This document shows positions 1-6,225 of a stretch of DNA of 30,179 nucleotides, piece by piece. The translations under genes and the position numbers were made by a program. Numbering within the stretch: position 1 is the first letter of the stretch; every line of letters starts with the position of its first letter. A model generated the notes under the pieces. The model saw only the letters and a list, made by a program, of their open reading frames with translations, was not told the origin of the DNA and did no database searches. The DNA lies in IMG/VR virus record IMGVR_UViG_3300017971_002764, positions 1 to 30,179 of that record. One strand, written 5' to 3'. The DNA is from a virus.

Positions 1-9
1 ATTGGTTTG

Positions 10-243
10 TCATTGATTACCTGAATCGCTGTCTTTATCTCTTCCATAAAACTTCTCCATAGTAAAATGAGTATCCGACCTTATCACCGGATCTTGGCGA
101 AACCAATCTTTTATAAATGGTTGCTTAGGGGTATGAAAAAGAGCCCCCCAGAGCTTGCGTTCCAGGGGGCTTAAACTAGCTTTTTGCTTTTTGCTATTAC
201 GAATAAACCGAGGTTTGATTGAAATAATAGCTATCACAGTCAC
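10..243 (-). CDS. small protein, probable N-terminal membrane anchor
   Basis: This is a 77-aa protein if it starts at the GTG codon at 243. It is not recognised. Its C-terminal ~55 residues are polar and basic to mixed in charge (for example SPLERKLW and KFYGRDKDSD). The start is doubtful: the GTG has no Shine-Dalgarno site and would cut a hydrophobic stretch in half. The frame stays open to 300, and the skipped codons encode IEKLWPLIVALAG, which with the downstream VTVIAIISI makes one full membrane span. The only upstream start-like codon preceded by an AGGA is an ATT at 294, which would give 94 aa and a 16-bp overlap with the LamG-like gene. It is the last gene of the leftward group. Role unknown; an N-in, single-span membrane protein is inferred from hydropathy only. 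Confidence 0.5.
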   Translation of the reverse strand: MTVIAIISIKPRFIRNSKKQKASLSPLERKLWGALFHTPKQPFIKDWFRQDPVIRSDTHFTMEKFYGRDKDSDSGNQ

Positions 244-278
244 GCCCGCAAGCGCAACGATTAACGGCCATAATTTTT

Positions 279-2147
279 CTATGTACCCGTAAATAAGTAG
301 CTATCCTGTTTAGGTATTGAAATACTCGTATAATTGACTGTGATTTCTTCGTCGCCTTTACGATATGTTATCGTAATATTATATGTTTGTGAATGGGTCA
401 CAGTCTCTACAAGTGGTATTTCCCAACGGTTTCTGTTGTCTGAGTCTGGTCTAACTCGCTTAAGCGTCTTAGCAATATAAACATCCTCGTAATACCAAGC
501 ATTCGGGTTTTCAATAAGAACCGTTGCGGCACTAACTGCCTCACCAGCGATATCATCGATAAAGCCATATACCGTTGTAAAGTGAACTGCAGGGTCAGGT
601 AGTGCAGCTAGAACATAGGTAAAATAGAGGCTTTCGAGTTCTGGGGTCGATGATCCAGAGTCTGAATGGAGAAATGCTTTAATGCAAAGATTCACACCGC
701 CGCTAATAAGGGTCGTTAGCGTTGTTAAGTTTGCATGAATATCCGCAGCGGTTGACGCTTGAGCATATGTTCCATCGGAAGCCACCCAAGCTGCACCACT
801 CCAATAACGCTCTTCCGTTACTGGAAACCCGGTCAGGTTCGTGTAGGTCACGGTGTACTTAACTTCGTCTGAGCCAGTCTTAACCGCCGTTTCAAAGAAC
901 TCCGACAAAGAATTCATACTAATACAATTAGCCCAAATAATTGTTGGGTTATCAACATAATAGAGATCTTCTGCTGTATAATTAAAGACGTAATCGTCAA
1001 CACTATCTTGAGTATACGTATCAGTGAAATGAACCCGTCTATCAATGGTAGTTCCAGCAACAGTTAACGTAGGTAAATTTGTATTGATTGTACCTATGTC
1101 GTTAGCTTGTGCATAAGTTCCGTCAGAATTTGCCCATGCTGAACCTGTCCAATACTGATGAGTTCCGCTATTCACTGAGACCGTAAATCTAGGATTTCCA
1201 ACAACGGTACAAGTCGCGCTATCATAACTTTGGATATCACCTAAACCGGAATAAGTATCTTGGGGCAAATCAGCGTTTGAAGATTGGTAGGCATAAGGGA
1301 TTGAGTAACCCGGCGTATAGTTTGCGGTGGTTTTAACTGCGTCATAAGAAACATAATCAGCAATCGCAAAGTCAGCACTTGCACTTGATTCAAGGTTATT
1401 GGTGCCAAATCTTACACTGGTAAGTCCGGTGCTATTTCTTGTTCCTGTATTGACTCCAGTTAAATCTGATAGGAACAACGTACCGTCTACATAAACTCGA
1501 TATAGTCCGTTGGTACAATCCCAATTTATAGCGATTTCATATTCTGTTGATGCGGTCGGTGACCATGGTGTATCGATTTCGACAATTTGAGACCCTGCAT
1601 TATCATAAACTCTTAGATGCATATCGCCGTCTGGAGCGTGCCAAAAGATAAGCCGATTGACATCTGTTGCGCCGTTGTCAATGCCATAAATAAGCTGAAC
1701 TGGAGAAGGTGAGCCACTATATCCAGGGGTTAGTTTAAACTTAATCTCGCCAGTGTTATAGCCAGGCGCATTGCCAGACGAAGCCCATTTAATTTGATTA
1801 ACAGTTGCAGTTCCAGAGAAGGTTACTTTATTACTAGATACCGCTGCATCGCCGCCCAAAGTCCCTGTTAATACACCGCCACCCCAAGTCAAATCTTTGG
1901 TGTCGAAGTTAATCGCCGATACCGCATTAGCGTCACTAGGATTAAGCTTTTGCCTCATGACACCAGCTACGAATTCAACCTTGGTATTGTCATAGGTGAA
2001 GCCGGTATCAGTAGTAAAGGTTTCGGTGAAATTTAGGGGATTGGCCTCTAACTTGAGCTTTGCCTTCCCACTGGAGAGGTCAATCTTATCGGTATCGTAT
2101 GTGAAGCTAGCTGGTGTATCATAATTGAGTATCGAAGTAATCGTCAT
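279..2147 (-). CDS. LamG-like repeat protein, putative phage adhesin or appendage
   Basis: This 622-aa, beta-rich protein is rich in Thr, Ser, Asn, Tyr and Gly and has no signal peptide. N-terminal residues ~10-95 hold short repeats of the type FTYDxxKxxxxxG followed by a beta strand. Residues ~100-270 read like a LamG/concanavalin-A-like jelly roll (strands around KVTFSGTATV, RLIFWHAPDG, HLRVYDNAG, YEIAINWD, YRVYVDGTLF, VRFGTNN). Residues ~320-372 and ~430-490 are two copies of a module with YWxGxAWxxSDGTYAQA followed by an NL-T-LT stretch. The C-terminus is another beta region. Such folds in phages bind glycans or form fibre stems, so a host-binding or decorating virion protein is inferred. 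It is transcribed opposite to the virion operon, after two tiny genes. Start ATG at 2147 is preceded by AAGGGGAGT about 8 bases upstream. Confidence 0.6.
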   Translation of the reverse strand: MTITSILNYDTPASFTYDTDKIDLSSGKAKLKLEANPLNFTETFTTDTGFTYDNTKVEFVAGVMRQKLNPSDANAVSAINFDTKDLTWGGGVLTGTLGGDAAVSSNKVTFSGTATVNQIKWASSGNAPGYNTGEIKFKLTPGYSGSPSPVQLIYGIDNGATDVNRLIFWHAPDGDMHLRVYDNAGSQIVEIDTPWSPTASTEYEIAINWDCTNGLYRVYVDGTLFLSDLTGVNTGTRNSTGLTSVRFGTNNLESSASADFAIADYVSYDAVKTTANYTPGYSIPYAYQSSNADLPQDTYSGLGDIQSYDSATCTVVGNPRFTVSVNSGTHQYWTGSAWANSDGTYAQANDIGTINTNLPTLTVAGTTIDRRVHFTDTYTQDSVDDYVFNYTAEDLYYVDNPTIIWANCISMNSLSEFFETAVKTGSDEVKYTVTYTNLTGFPVTEERYWSGAAWVASDGTYAQASTAADIHANLTTLTTLISGGVNLCIKAFLHSDSGSSTPELESLYFTYVLAALPDPAVHFTTVYGFIDDIAGEAVSAATVLIENPNAWYYEDVYIAKTLKRVRPDSDNRNRWEIPLVETVTHSQTYNITITYRKGDEEITVNYTSISIPKQDSYLFTGT

Positions 2148-2196
2148 TGAAGCGACTCCCCTTAGAGTTAGACGTTCTAAAGGGAGTTTAGCAGGT

Positions 2197-2391
2197 TTAA
2201 AATTCTTCTGCTAAGACCACGGCTAAATCTATGGCTTGCTTTTCCAAATCCTTTATGGTCTTATTGATTTCCTTCAGCGTCTCCTTTTTTGCATCCTTTT
2301 CATTTTGAATCTGCCTTACTAAATAAGCTAAGCGTCTTTTGGCTTCCTCACGTTCTTCCTTTGACATTTTCACTAGCGGCTTTTGATTCAT
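2197..2391 (-). CDS. small coiled-coil protein
   Basis: This is a 64-aa, highly charged protein made almost entirely of Lys, Glu, Arg, Asn and aliphatic residues, predicted to be one long helix or coiled coil from about residue 9 to 60 (SKEEREEAKRRL through LEKQAIDLAVVL). No family is recognised. A good GGGAG Shine-Dalgarno site lies about 8 bases before the ATG at 2391, which supports translation even though the gene's start lies inside the 3' end of the preceding membrane-protein gene (44-bp overlap). It sits just upstream of the LamG-like gene in the same leftward group. A chaperone, oligomerisation or lysis-accessory role is possible, but nothing in the sequence decides it. Confidence 0.6.
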   Translation of the reverse strand: MNQKPLVKMSKEEREEAKRRLAYLVRQIQNEKDAKKETLKEINKTIKDLEKQAIDLAVVLAEEF

Positions 2392-2548
2392 TTTGGTACT
2401 CCCTCGGAATTACAAAACATTTGTTTTCTAACATTAGAATAATCAAACTTACCTTTGAATGGATTTGTGCAACCAATATCCAAGTAAGCAAAGAAAATGC
2501 TAATAAAAAGCCAATAAGCCCGTAAATGGCTAATGTTGTCCATTCCAT
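2348..2548 (-). CDS. small membrane protein
   Basis: This is a 66-aa protein with one clear N-terminal transmembrane helix at about residues 6-28 (AIYGLIGFLLAFSLLTWILV), possibly followed by a second short hydrophobic stretch (SLIILML, about 34-40), then a charged C-terminal tail. An AGGGGA Shine-Dalgarno site precedes the ATG at 2548 by about 6 bases. It overlaps the next gene, a coiled-coil protein, by 44 bp in a different frame. A sigma70-like promoter candidate lies 33-61 bp upstream of its start. A small membrane protein next to a coiled-coil protein recalls holin or spanin pairs, but the length, topology and context are not enough to name it, and the amidase-like gene is 26 kb away. Confidence 0.55.
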   Translation of the reverse strand: MEWTTLAIYGLIGFLLAFSLLTWILVAQIHSKVSLIILMLENKCFVIPREYQNESKAASENVKGRT

Positions 2549-2580
2549 AAAATTCCCCTAAAAAGAAACGAATAAGAACC

Positions 2581-2609
2581 TGTATATCTTTAATTGTAAG
2601 GCTTGTAAA
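2581..2609 (-). promoter_or_regulatory. putative leftward sigma70-type promoter
   Basis: On the minus strand TTTACA (2609-2604, five of six matches to TTGACA) is followed after exactly 17 bp by TATACA (2586-2581, four of six to TATAAT). It lies in the ~100-bp gap between the HTH gene and the small membrane-protein gene and points at the latter, so it could drive the membrane, coiled-coil, LamG-like and terminal small genes. This is a motif match only, in AT-rich DNA. Confidence 0.35.
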
Positions 2610-2648
2610 CTTTTAATACGGAGGTATGAGGCAAGCTAATTCTCACCA

Positions 2649-3035
2649 CTAATCTTCGGGTTTCGCAAAGTCCCAGAGGTTAAGGATTCCACCTAACACT
2701 TTGCCTTTCTCATCTTTTTTACCGCTTTCTTTTCTTGTACCTCCATTTTCCTTTCTGATCACTAGAAAAGCTTTCATTAGTTCGGTGGAAGCTTTTAGGC
2801 GGATTTCATCCCCAGGGGATTTTTCGCTACTAGGCATCCCGTTCTCAGCTAGTTCTGACAAGATGCCCATGGCTTTAATAGCATAGTCTCTAGCAATGAC
2901 AGCTAGCTCGTCGGTGTCCTTTCCGAGCCACTTCATAGCAGTATCAAGGTCAACGCCAGCAAAGCACGCCGCACTCTCTACCGAGTGACCCTTGTCAATA
3001 TACCTCTCAAAATCTTGCTTTGGAGTGGTCGCCAT
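2649..3035 (-). CDS. HTH protein, candidate small terminase subunit
   Basis: This is a 128-aa protein. Residues ~15-37 (GHSVESAACFAGVDLDTAMK) read as a helix-turn-helix, and residues ~75-100 include DEIRLKASTELMKAFLVIRK, which resembles the helix after the HTH in many phage small terminase subunits (pattern DPxxRLKAAxxLL). The C-terminus is Gly/Lys/Glu-rich and ends in LWDFAKPED. Small terminases bind packaging sites and present DNA to the large subunit. Length and layout fit, but the gene is on the strand opposite the large terminase and 5 kb away, so a transcriptional regulator is the main alternative. It is divergent from the capsid gene across an 80-bp gap. An AAAGGA site lies just before the ATG at 3035. 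Confidence 0.45.
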   Translation of the reverse strand: MATTPKQDFERYIDKGHSVESAACFAGVDLDTAMKWLGKDTDELAVIARDYAIKAMGILSELAENGMPSSEKSPGDEIRLKASTELMKAFLVIRKENGGTRKESGKKDEKGKVLGGILNLWDFAKPED

Positions 3036-3064
3036 ACTATCCTTTCATGTAGAACTCCGCCAAC

Positions 3065-3085
3065 AACGGCAATGGATATGCCGTT
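3065..3085. promoter_or_regulatory. perfect inverted repeat in the divergent gap
   Basis: AACGGCA (3065-3071) and TGCCGTT (3079-3085) are perfect 7-bp arms around a 7-bp spacer. The repeat sits in the 80-bp gap between the leftward HTH gene and the rightward capsid gene, 30 bp before the capsid start. It could be an operator for the HTH protein, or a 5' hairpin in the capsid mRNA. No T-tract follows, so it is not a typical terminator. Confidence 0.4.
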
Positions 3086-3115
3086 ACGACTATTAAACCA
3101 CATGGAGGTAGGTAA

Positions 3116-4399
3116 ATGGCAGGGCCAACTTTCAGCGACTTGGAAACCTTTGGGCTTCTTAAGGAGCTATACGCAGATGATGTTAAGTATCAGGAGCATA
3201 TCCAAAATAGTATTTACAACTTTGTAAAGCACGCTGATCCGGGCGAAATAGAGTTCGACGGCAACTATTTTAATATCCCTGTCCAATTTGAAATCAACGA
3301 AAGTTACGCAGCGATTAACGACGACGAAAGACTTCCTGAATCTGGAAGCTCTAAGGGCGATTTCGCTAAGTACCGAGTTAAACAAATGTACTCTGTACTT
3401 GAAGCATCTACTTTCGCCTCAACCCGTGGACACCGAAATGGTCGTCCAAACGGCAAGTACCTAGATGACTTGCTCAAAGGCACCCTCCTAAGCTTCATGT
3501 CAAACCTAGACTTTGACATTTATGGCAACGGACGTGGCCTTCGCGGCGAGATTGTTACCGCTTCTGGTGGCGCTTCAAGTTTCACCGTTGTTACCTCCAT
3601 GAAGCTTCGTCCTGGTATGAAACTAGACTGGTATGACTCCACTCTAGCAACCAAGCGCGGCTCAATTAGAATAGCAATCAAATCCGTAGACCGCTTAAAT
3701 AAGACGGTTTACATTGACTCAACCTTTGGAACTGGCGCAGTACCAACCGGTGCAGTTGCGGGCGACAAGCTAGTTGTTTACAACGCGCTTGCTCCTAATG
3801 AGCCTGCCGATGGTCGTCATATCCTTGGTTTTGACCGCATGACCGATGCTTCTTTAGCAATCGGTAGTCTAAGCCCAAGTGATTATGCAGCTTGGATGCC
3901 TGTAAATATTAACGCTTCTGGCGGTAATCCTTCTCAGGAAATCCTGCAGCAACACTGGGATAGCATGTACGTCATTTCCGGCGTTTATCCTAACCGTATG
4001 GTTTTCAACCCATCGTGGAAACGTGCTTACCTAAGCCAATTCCTAAACCAACGTCGTTTTACTTCAAACACGTTCGACACTGGCGCAACTAGCCTAACCT
4101 TCTCCCCTGTGAAAATGGGTAACGATGAGAAGAAAGCTAAGCCGGTGGCATTCGAAATGCTTGAGGATAAGAATGCTTCGCCTTCCGAAGTTCTTCTTTG
4201 GAACTACGACGCATTCTGCTTCGCTACCGATTACAGCGATACACCGCACTTGGCCGACGAAGATGGTGACGAGTTCAGATTCCGTCAAGGATACGATGCT
4301 CTAAGCGCATTCTATCGTTTCTGGGCTAACCAGGTTGTATTCCAACGTAATGCAATCGGTAAGTCATACAACTACGCGGCACCTTCAGGCACTATCTAA
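3116..4399 (+). CDS. major capsid protein
   Basis: This is a 427-aa protein without membrane segments or signal peptide. The N-terminal ~60 residues are helical with IEFDGNYFNIPVQFEIN, then a long helix (KYLDDLLKGTLLSFMSNLDF) and a central beta-rich region with GxxLVVYNA-type strands. The C-terminal half has YVISGVYPNRMVFNPSWKRA, which resembles the spine and A-domain pattern of HK97-fold coat proteins that carry a VxxPxxxxxL segment. Length fits T7/P22-class coats. A strong GGAGGT Shine-Dalgarno site precedes ATG 3116, and a weak hairpin follows the stop. It heads the rightward virion operon. The call rests on overall pattern, length and context; the scaffold-like candidate is 4 kb downstream rather than directly upstream, which is unusual. 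Confidence 0.75.
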   Translation: MAGPTFSDLETFGLLKELYADDVKYQEHIQNSIYNFVKHADPGEIEFDGNYFNIPVQFEINESYAAINDDERLPESGSSKGDFAKYRVKQMYSVLEASTFASTRGHRNGRPNGKYLDDLLKGTLLSFMSNLDFDIYGNGRGLRGEIVTASGGASSFTVVTSMKLRPGMKLDWYDSTLATKRGSIRIAIKSVDRLNKTVYIDSTFGTGAVPTGAVAGDKLVVYNALAPNEPADGRHILGFDRMTDASLAIGSLSPSDYAAWMPVNINASGGNPSQEILQQHWDSMYVISGVYPNRMVFNPSWKRAYLSQFLNQRRFTSNTFDTGATSLTFSPVKMGNDEKKAKPVAFEMLEDKNASPSEVLLWNYDAFCFATDYSDTPHLADEDGDEFRFRQGYDALSAFYRFWANQVVFQRNAIGKSYNYAAPSGTI

Positions 4400-4406
4400 A
4401 ACTAAC

Positions 4407-4426
4407 GGGGGCCTTGAGCCCCCTTT
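4407..4426 (+). terminator. short GC-rich hairpin after the capsid gene
   Basis: GGGGGC (4407-4412) and GCCCCC (4418-4423) form a perfect 6-bp stem around CTTGA and are followed by TTTACTT. It starts 7 bases after the capsid stop codon. The broken T-tract suggests partial termination or protection of the capsid mRNA 3' end, which would help set capsid levels above those of downstream genes. Confidence 0.5.
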
Positions 4427-4441
4427 ACTTCAAGGTGTGTG

Positions 4442-4759
4442 ATGGACGACGAAAACAACATTGTTACCGATGAGATGTTGCTACAGGCTATACGCAAACG
4501 TCTCATGGAAGATATTCAGCGCAAAGAGCAACAGGCAGCAATTGTCAACCAAATCTATGGTGGCGCAGCTGGTCCTGCTCGTGGCGTTATGGGTGCTCTA
4601 GGCGGAGCGCAGCAAGGCGAGGGAGTCGATCCGGGCATGTTCGACTATTTCGTAGATATCACTCGCGAAGACCTACCTGAACTCAATCCAGAAACCGGAA
4701 AACCTTTGGGCTGGAAGAAATCAGTCCACAGATACCGTAAAAAAAAAGACCAGAGATAG
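4442..4759 (+). CDS. hypothetical virion-associated protein, zero-frame product of a probable -1 frameshift
   Basis: This is a 105-aa protein from ATG 4442 (a GTG at 4439 is the alternative); an AAGGTG site lies just upstream. The N-terminus is acidic and helical (DEMLLQAIRKRLMEDIQRKEQQAAI), the middle is Gly/Ala-rich (GGAAGPARGVMGALGG), and the C-terminus is FDYFVDITREDLPELNPETG followed by a basic tail HRYRKKK. No family is recognised. Nine consecutive A at 4739-4747 encode the KKK, and the zero frame stops three codons later. Directly after the A run the -1 frame is open for 98 codons and reads as ordinary protein. A slip would give a 200-aa fusion. It follows the capsid gene, so a minor head or assembly role is likely but unproved. 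Confidence 0.65.
   Translation: MDDENNIVTDEMLLQAIRKRLMEDIQRKEQQAAIVNQIYGGAAGPARGVMGALGGAQQGEGVDPGMFDYFVDITREDLPELNPETGKPLGWKKSVHRYRKKKDQR
4739..4747 (+). other. A9 slippery site, probable -1 frameshift signal
   Basis: In the zero frame the run reads CGT AAA AAA AAA GAC CAG AGA TAG, so the heptamer A-AAA-AAA (4741-4747) can be re-paired one base back and the stop comes at once. The -1 frame continues as AGA CCA GAG ATA GAC to 5043. A 6-bp stem with one G-U pair (GGTGGC 4774-4779 with GCCGCC 4788-4793) lies 26 bases downstream, farther than usual for a stimulatory hairpin. RNA polymerase slippage on A9 would give the same product. A homopolymer miscount in the assembly is the trivial alternative. 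Confidence 0.55.
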
Positions 4760-5043
4760 ACCCTGATAATGACGGTGGCCCTGACGAGCCGCCTTCCTCA
4801 CCTTCCGGGGTTATGGCTCAAATGAATGATGATGACCTTGAGCGACAACAAATCCCCGAGGATGAATGGTATCGTCAAATCCATGGCATTAATCCTATGA
4901 AATATGCTGGGGAAGGTTGGTTTGCGACAGACGAATACGCTAGAGGGGAGGATGTTGATGACCCTTGGACTAGGGGTGAGATTGGCCGTGAAGGGGAGTA
5001 TTATCCTGGGCCAGATCTTCTCCGCCGTTGGAGAGGATACTAG
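4747..5043 (+). CDS. -1-frame extension of the preceding gene
   Basis: This is the open frame reached by slipping one base back at 4747; it encodes 98 residues up to TAG at 5041-5043. The first ~22 residues are an acidic Pro/Gly/Ser linker (RPEIDPDNDGGPDEPPSS), then MAQMNDDDLERQQIPEDEW and a Tyr/Trp/Gly-rich, acidic end (EGWFATDEYARGEDVDDPW, GEYYPGPDLLRRWRGY). An independent start at ATG 4813 (76 aa) is possible but poor: the only G-rich bases (GGGG 4807-4810) are two bases away, too close for a Shine-Dalgarno site. The linker before ATG 4813 has protein-like composition, which favours fusion over separate initiation. The last 74 bp overlap the 3' end of the antisense HNH gene. No family recognised. 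Confidence 0.5.
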   Translation, partial: RPEIDPDNDGGPDEPPSSPSGVMAQMNDDDLERQQIPEDEWYRQIHGINPMKYAGEGWFATDEYARGEDVDDPWTRGEIGREGEYYPGPDLLRRWRGY

Positions 5044-5494
5044 CATGGCGTTTTTCATTGCGTTCTTTTACATGGAGCTTTTGGTGTTCGGATCTGGACA
5101 TAATCTCAAGATTCTCCAAACGATTATCTCTCTTGTCACCATTCTTGTGGTGGACGATCTCATTAAAGCCAAGCGTTCTACCAAGATGTTCTTCCATGAT
5201 TACGCGGTGTTCTTCTCTTCTACGCCCATTACGGTCGTACACGATTTTATACGACTTCTTAGGAACTCCTCTACCTCTCGAATGTTCCGCAAAGCATTTT
5301 CGAGAGCAATAAAATTTATCTTTACGGCTTTTCTTTTTCTTAAAAGAGATCCCGCAATTAGCGCAATTGATCGAAATCTTAGTATCAAGGGAAGAAGATT
5401 TACCTTTAAGAGATCCCCAGTAACATTGATACGAACAGTATTTTGCTCCAGTTTTAAGTGGTCTCTGACAGGCTTTGCACGTTAAAATGTTCAT
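4970..5494 (-). CDS. HNH homing-type endonuclease with two N-terminal zinc ribbons
   Basis: This is a 174-aa protein from ATG 5494, the first methionine outside the neighbouring gene. Two Cys4 zinc-binding clusters come first: C6/C9/C20/C24 and C44/C47/C63/C67. The C-terminal half is an HNH nuclease of the homing type: EEHRVIMEEHLGR (H96), NEIVHHKNGDKRDN (H115, H116, N118), RLENLEIMS and EHQKLH (H137, H141). It would cut DNA using one divalent metal ion at the HNH site. The gene is antisense to the virion operon and lies between the frameshift gene and the next small gene, the usual position of a freestanding phage homing endonuclease. It overlaps the 3' end of the rightward gene by 74 bp. 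There is no Shine-Dalgarno site. The last ~20 residues look like read-through from the junction with the neighbouring gene. Confidence 0.85.
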   Translation of the reverse strand: MNILTCKACQRPLKTGAKYCSYQCYWGSLKGKSSSLDTKISINCANCGISFKKKKSRKDKFYCSRKCFAEHSRGRGVPKKSYKIVYDRNGRRREEHRVIMEEHLGRTLGFNEIVHHKNGDKRDNRLENLEIMSRSEHQKLHVKERNEKRHASILSNGGEDLAQDNTPLHGQSHP

Positions 5495-5503
5495 AGGACT
5501 GGT

Positions 5504-5530
5504 ATTAAACGACAAATAAGGAAATTTCAA
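5504..5530 (-). promoter_or_regulatory. putative promoter for the HNH gene
   Basis: On the minus strand TTGAAA (5530-5525) and TTTAAT (5509-5504), each five of six matches to consensus, are separated by 15 bp, which is two short of optimal. The predicted transcription start falls within a few bases of the HNH start codon at 5494, which has no Shine-Dalgarno site, so a leaderless mRNA is possible. Motif match only. Confidence 0.3.
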
Positions 5531-5745
5531 TGAAAAACCTAATGAAATACCTAAAAAAGATGGGTTACGACAGCATTGATGATTTAGCAGCCGCAAAAGG
5601 TGGTAGTGCAGCCGATAAGATTCACCAAAAACTTGCCGATCACCAATCTGGCAAGGACTTTCTTTATGAGTTAAGTCCTGGTGCTATGGGTAGCGATCCA
5701 GAATACCTAGAGATTCTTAAGAAGCTTTTGGGTAATGGGAAATGA
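5530..5745 (+). CDS. small helical protein with KYLxKMG N-terminus
   Basis: This is a 71-aa protein of unknown family. It begins MKNLMKYLKKMGYDSIDDL, an amphipathic basic helix, and ends with YLEILKKLLGNGK. An AAGGAAA site lies upstream of ATG 5530. The KYLxKMG motif at residues 6-12 recurs at residues 7-13 of the next gene's product, which suggests a common docking or targeting signal, or an old duplication of the N-terminus. It is the first rightward gene after the HNH insertion and lies 41 bp before the next gene. A small virion protein is inferred from position only. Confidence 0.55.
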   Translation: MKNLMKYLKKMGYDSIDDLAAAKGGSAADKIHQKLADHQSGKDFLYELSPGAMGSDPEYLEILKKLLGNGK

Positions 5746-5786
5746 AATCAGGTACGATATTGGTAGTAATTAACTAGGAGGAAATA

Positions 5787-6215
5787 ATGGGCGGTGCATT
5801 AGCAAAATATTTGCAGAAGATGGGTAAATCAGCGGGCGGCATGGCAGCTGGGGCAGGCGAAATGGCAGGCGGCGGCAAAGAAGCCTTAATGAAGCTTTTA
5901 GCTCAAGGGAAGAAAAAAGGTATGGAAGGTCTTGAAGCAGTGAAAACTGGTGGACAAAAAGGGTTAGATTATCTAGCCGAACCTTCCGATATTCCGAGGG
6001 CGTCTCAACTAGCTTTTTTAGGTGGTACAGGCATTTTGGCTAAAGAATACGGCCAGCAAAAAGCCCTTAATAAAATGATGGGTATGGAAGAGGATGAGAT
6101 TGAAGAGCTTTTAGCTGCTTTAGAGGAAGGTCGTGGATATTACGGCTCCCAAGATAAATTTGAACACCAGAGAAGCGTTGCGCCGTACATGAAAATGTAT
6201 GAAATGACTAAATAA
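5787..6215 (+). CDS. Gly/Ala/Met-rich small virion protein candidate
   Basis: This is a 142-aa protein. N-terminal MGGALAKYLQKMGK carries the KYLxKMG motif shared with the gene before it. Residues ~17-30 (GGMAAGAGEMAGGG) are a short glycine/alanine stretch, residues ~31-62 are basic and helical (KEALMKLLAQGKKKGMEGL), ~71-86 are mildly hydrophobic (RASQLAFLGGTGILAK), and the end is acidic and helical (EDEIEELLAALEEG). A strong AGGAGG site precedes ATG 5787. No family is recognised. Position between capsid and terminase, and glycine-rich composition like several later genes, suggest a minor head or DNA-ejection protein; this is inference. Confidence 0.55.
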   Translation: MGGALAKYLQKMGKSAGGMAAGAGEMAGGGKEALMKLLAQGKKKGMEGLEAVKTGGQKGLDYLAEPSDIPRASQLAFLGGTGILAKEYGQQKALNKMMGMEEDEIEELLAALEEGRGYYGSQDKFEHQRSVAPYMKMYEMTK

Positions 6216-6225
6216 GGATTAAGGT

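Noticed and set aside
2289-2525. Rightward 78-aa frame opposite the two tiny leftward genes
   Set aside because: It has no ribosome site; the leftward genes both have one and show clear membrane and coiled-coil character.
2197-2548. Holin/spanin pair call for the small membrane and coiled-coil proteins
   Set aside because: Topology and length are only loosely compatible, there is no lipobox, and the amidase-like gene is far away on the other strand.
4904-5485. A 193-aa rightward open frame
   Set aside because: It is the antisense shadow of the HNH nuclease, whose zinc clusters and HNH motif on the minus strand are unmistakable; the rightward reading has no domain pattern and many Phe/Ser/Leu stretches typical of a complement frame.
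5495-5596. Longer start for the HNH gene at 5596
   Set aside because: The extra 34 residues overlap the start of the 71-aa gene, read as antisense of it and have no resemblance to a zinc-ribbon N-terminus.
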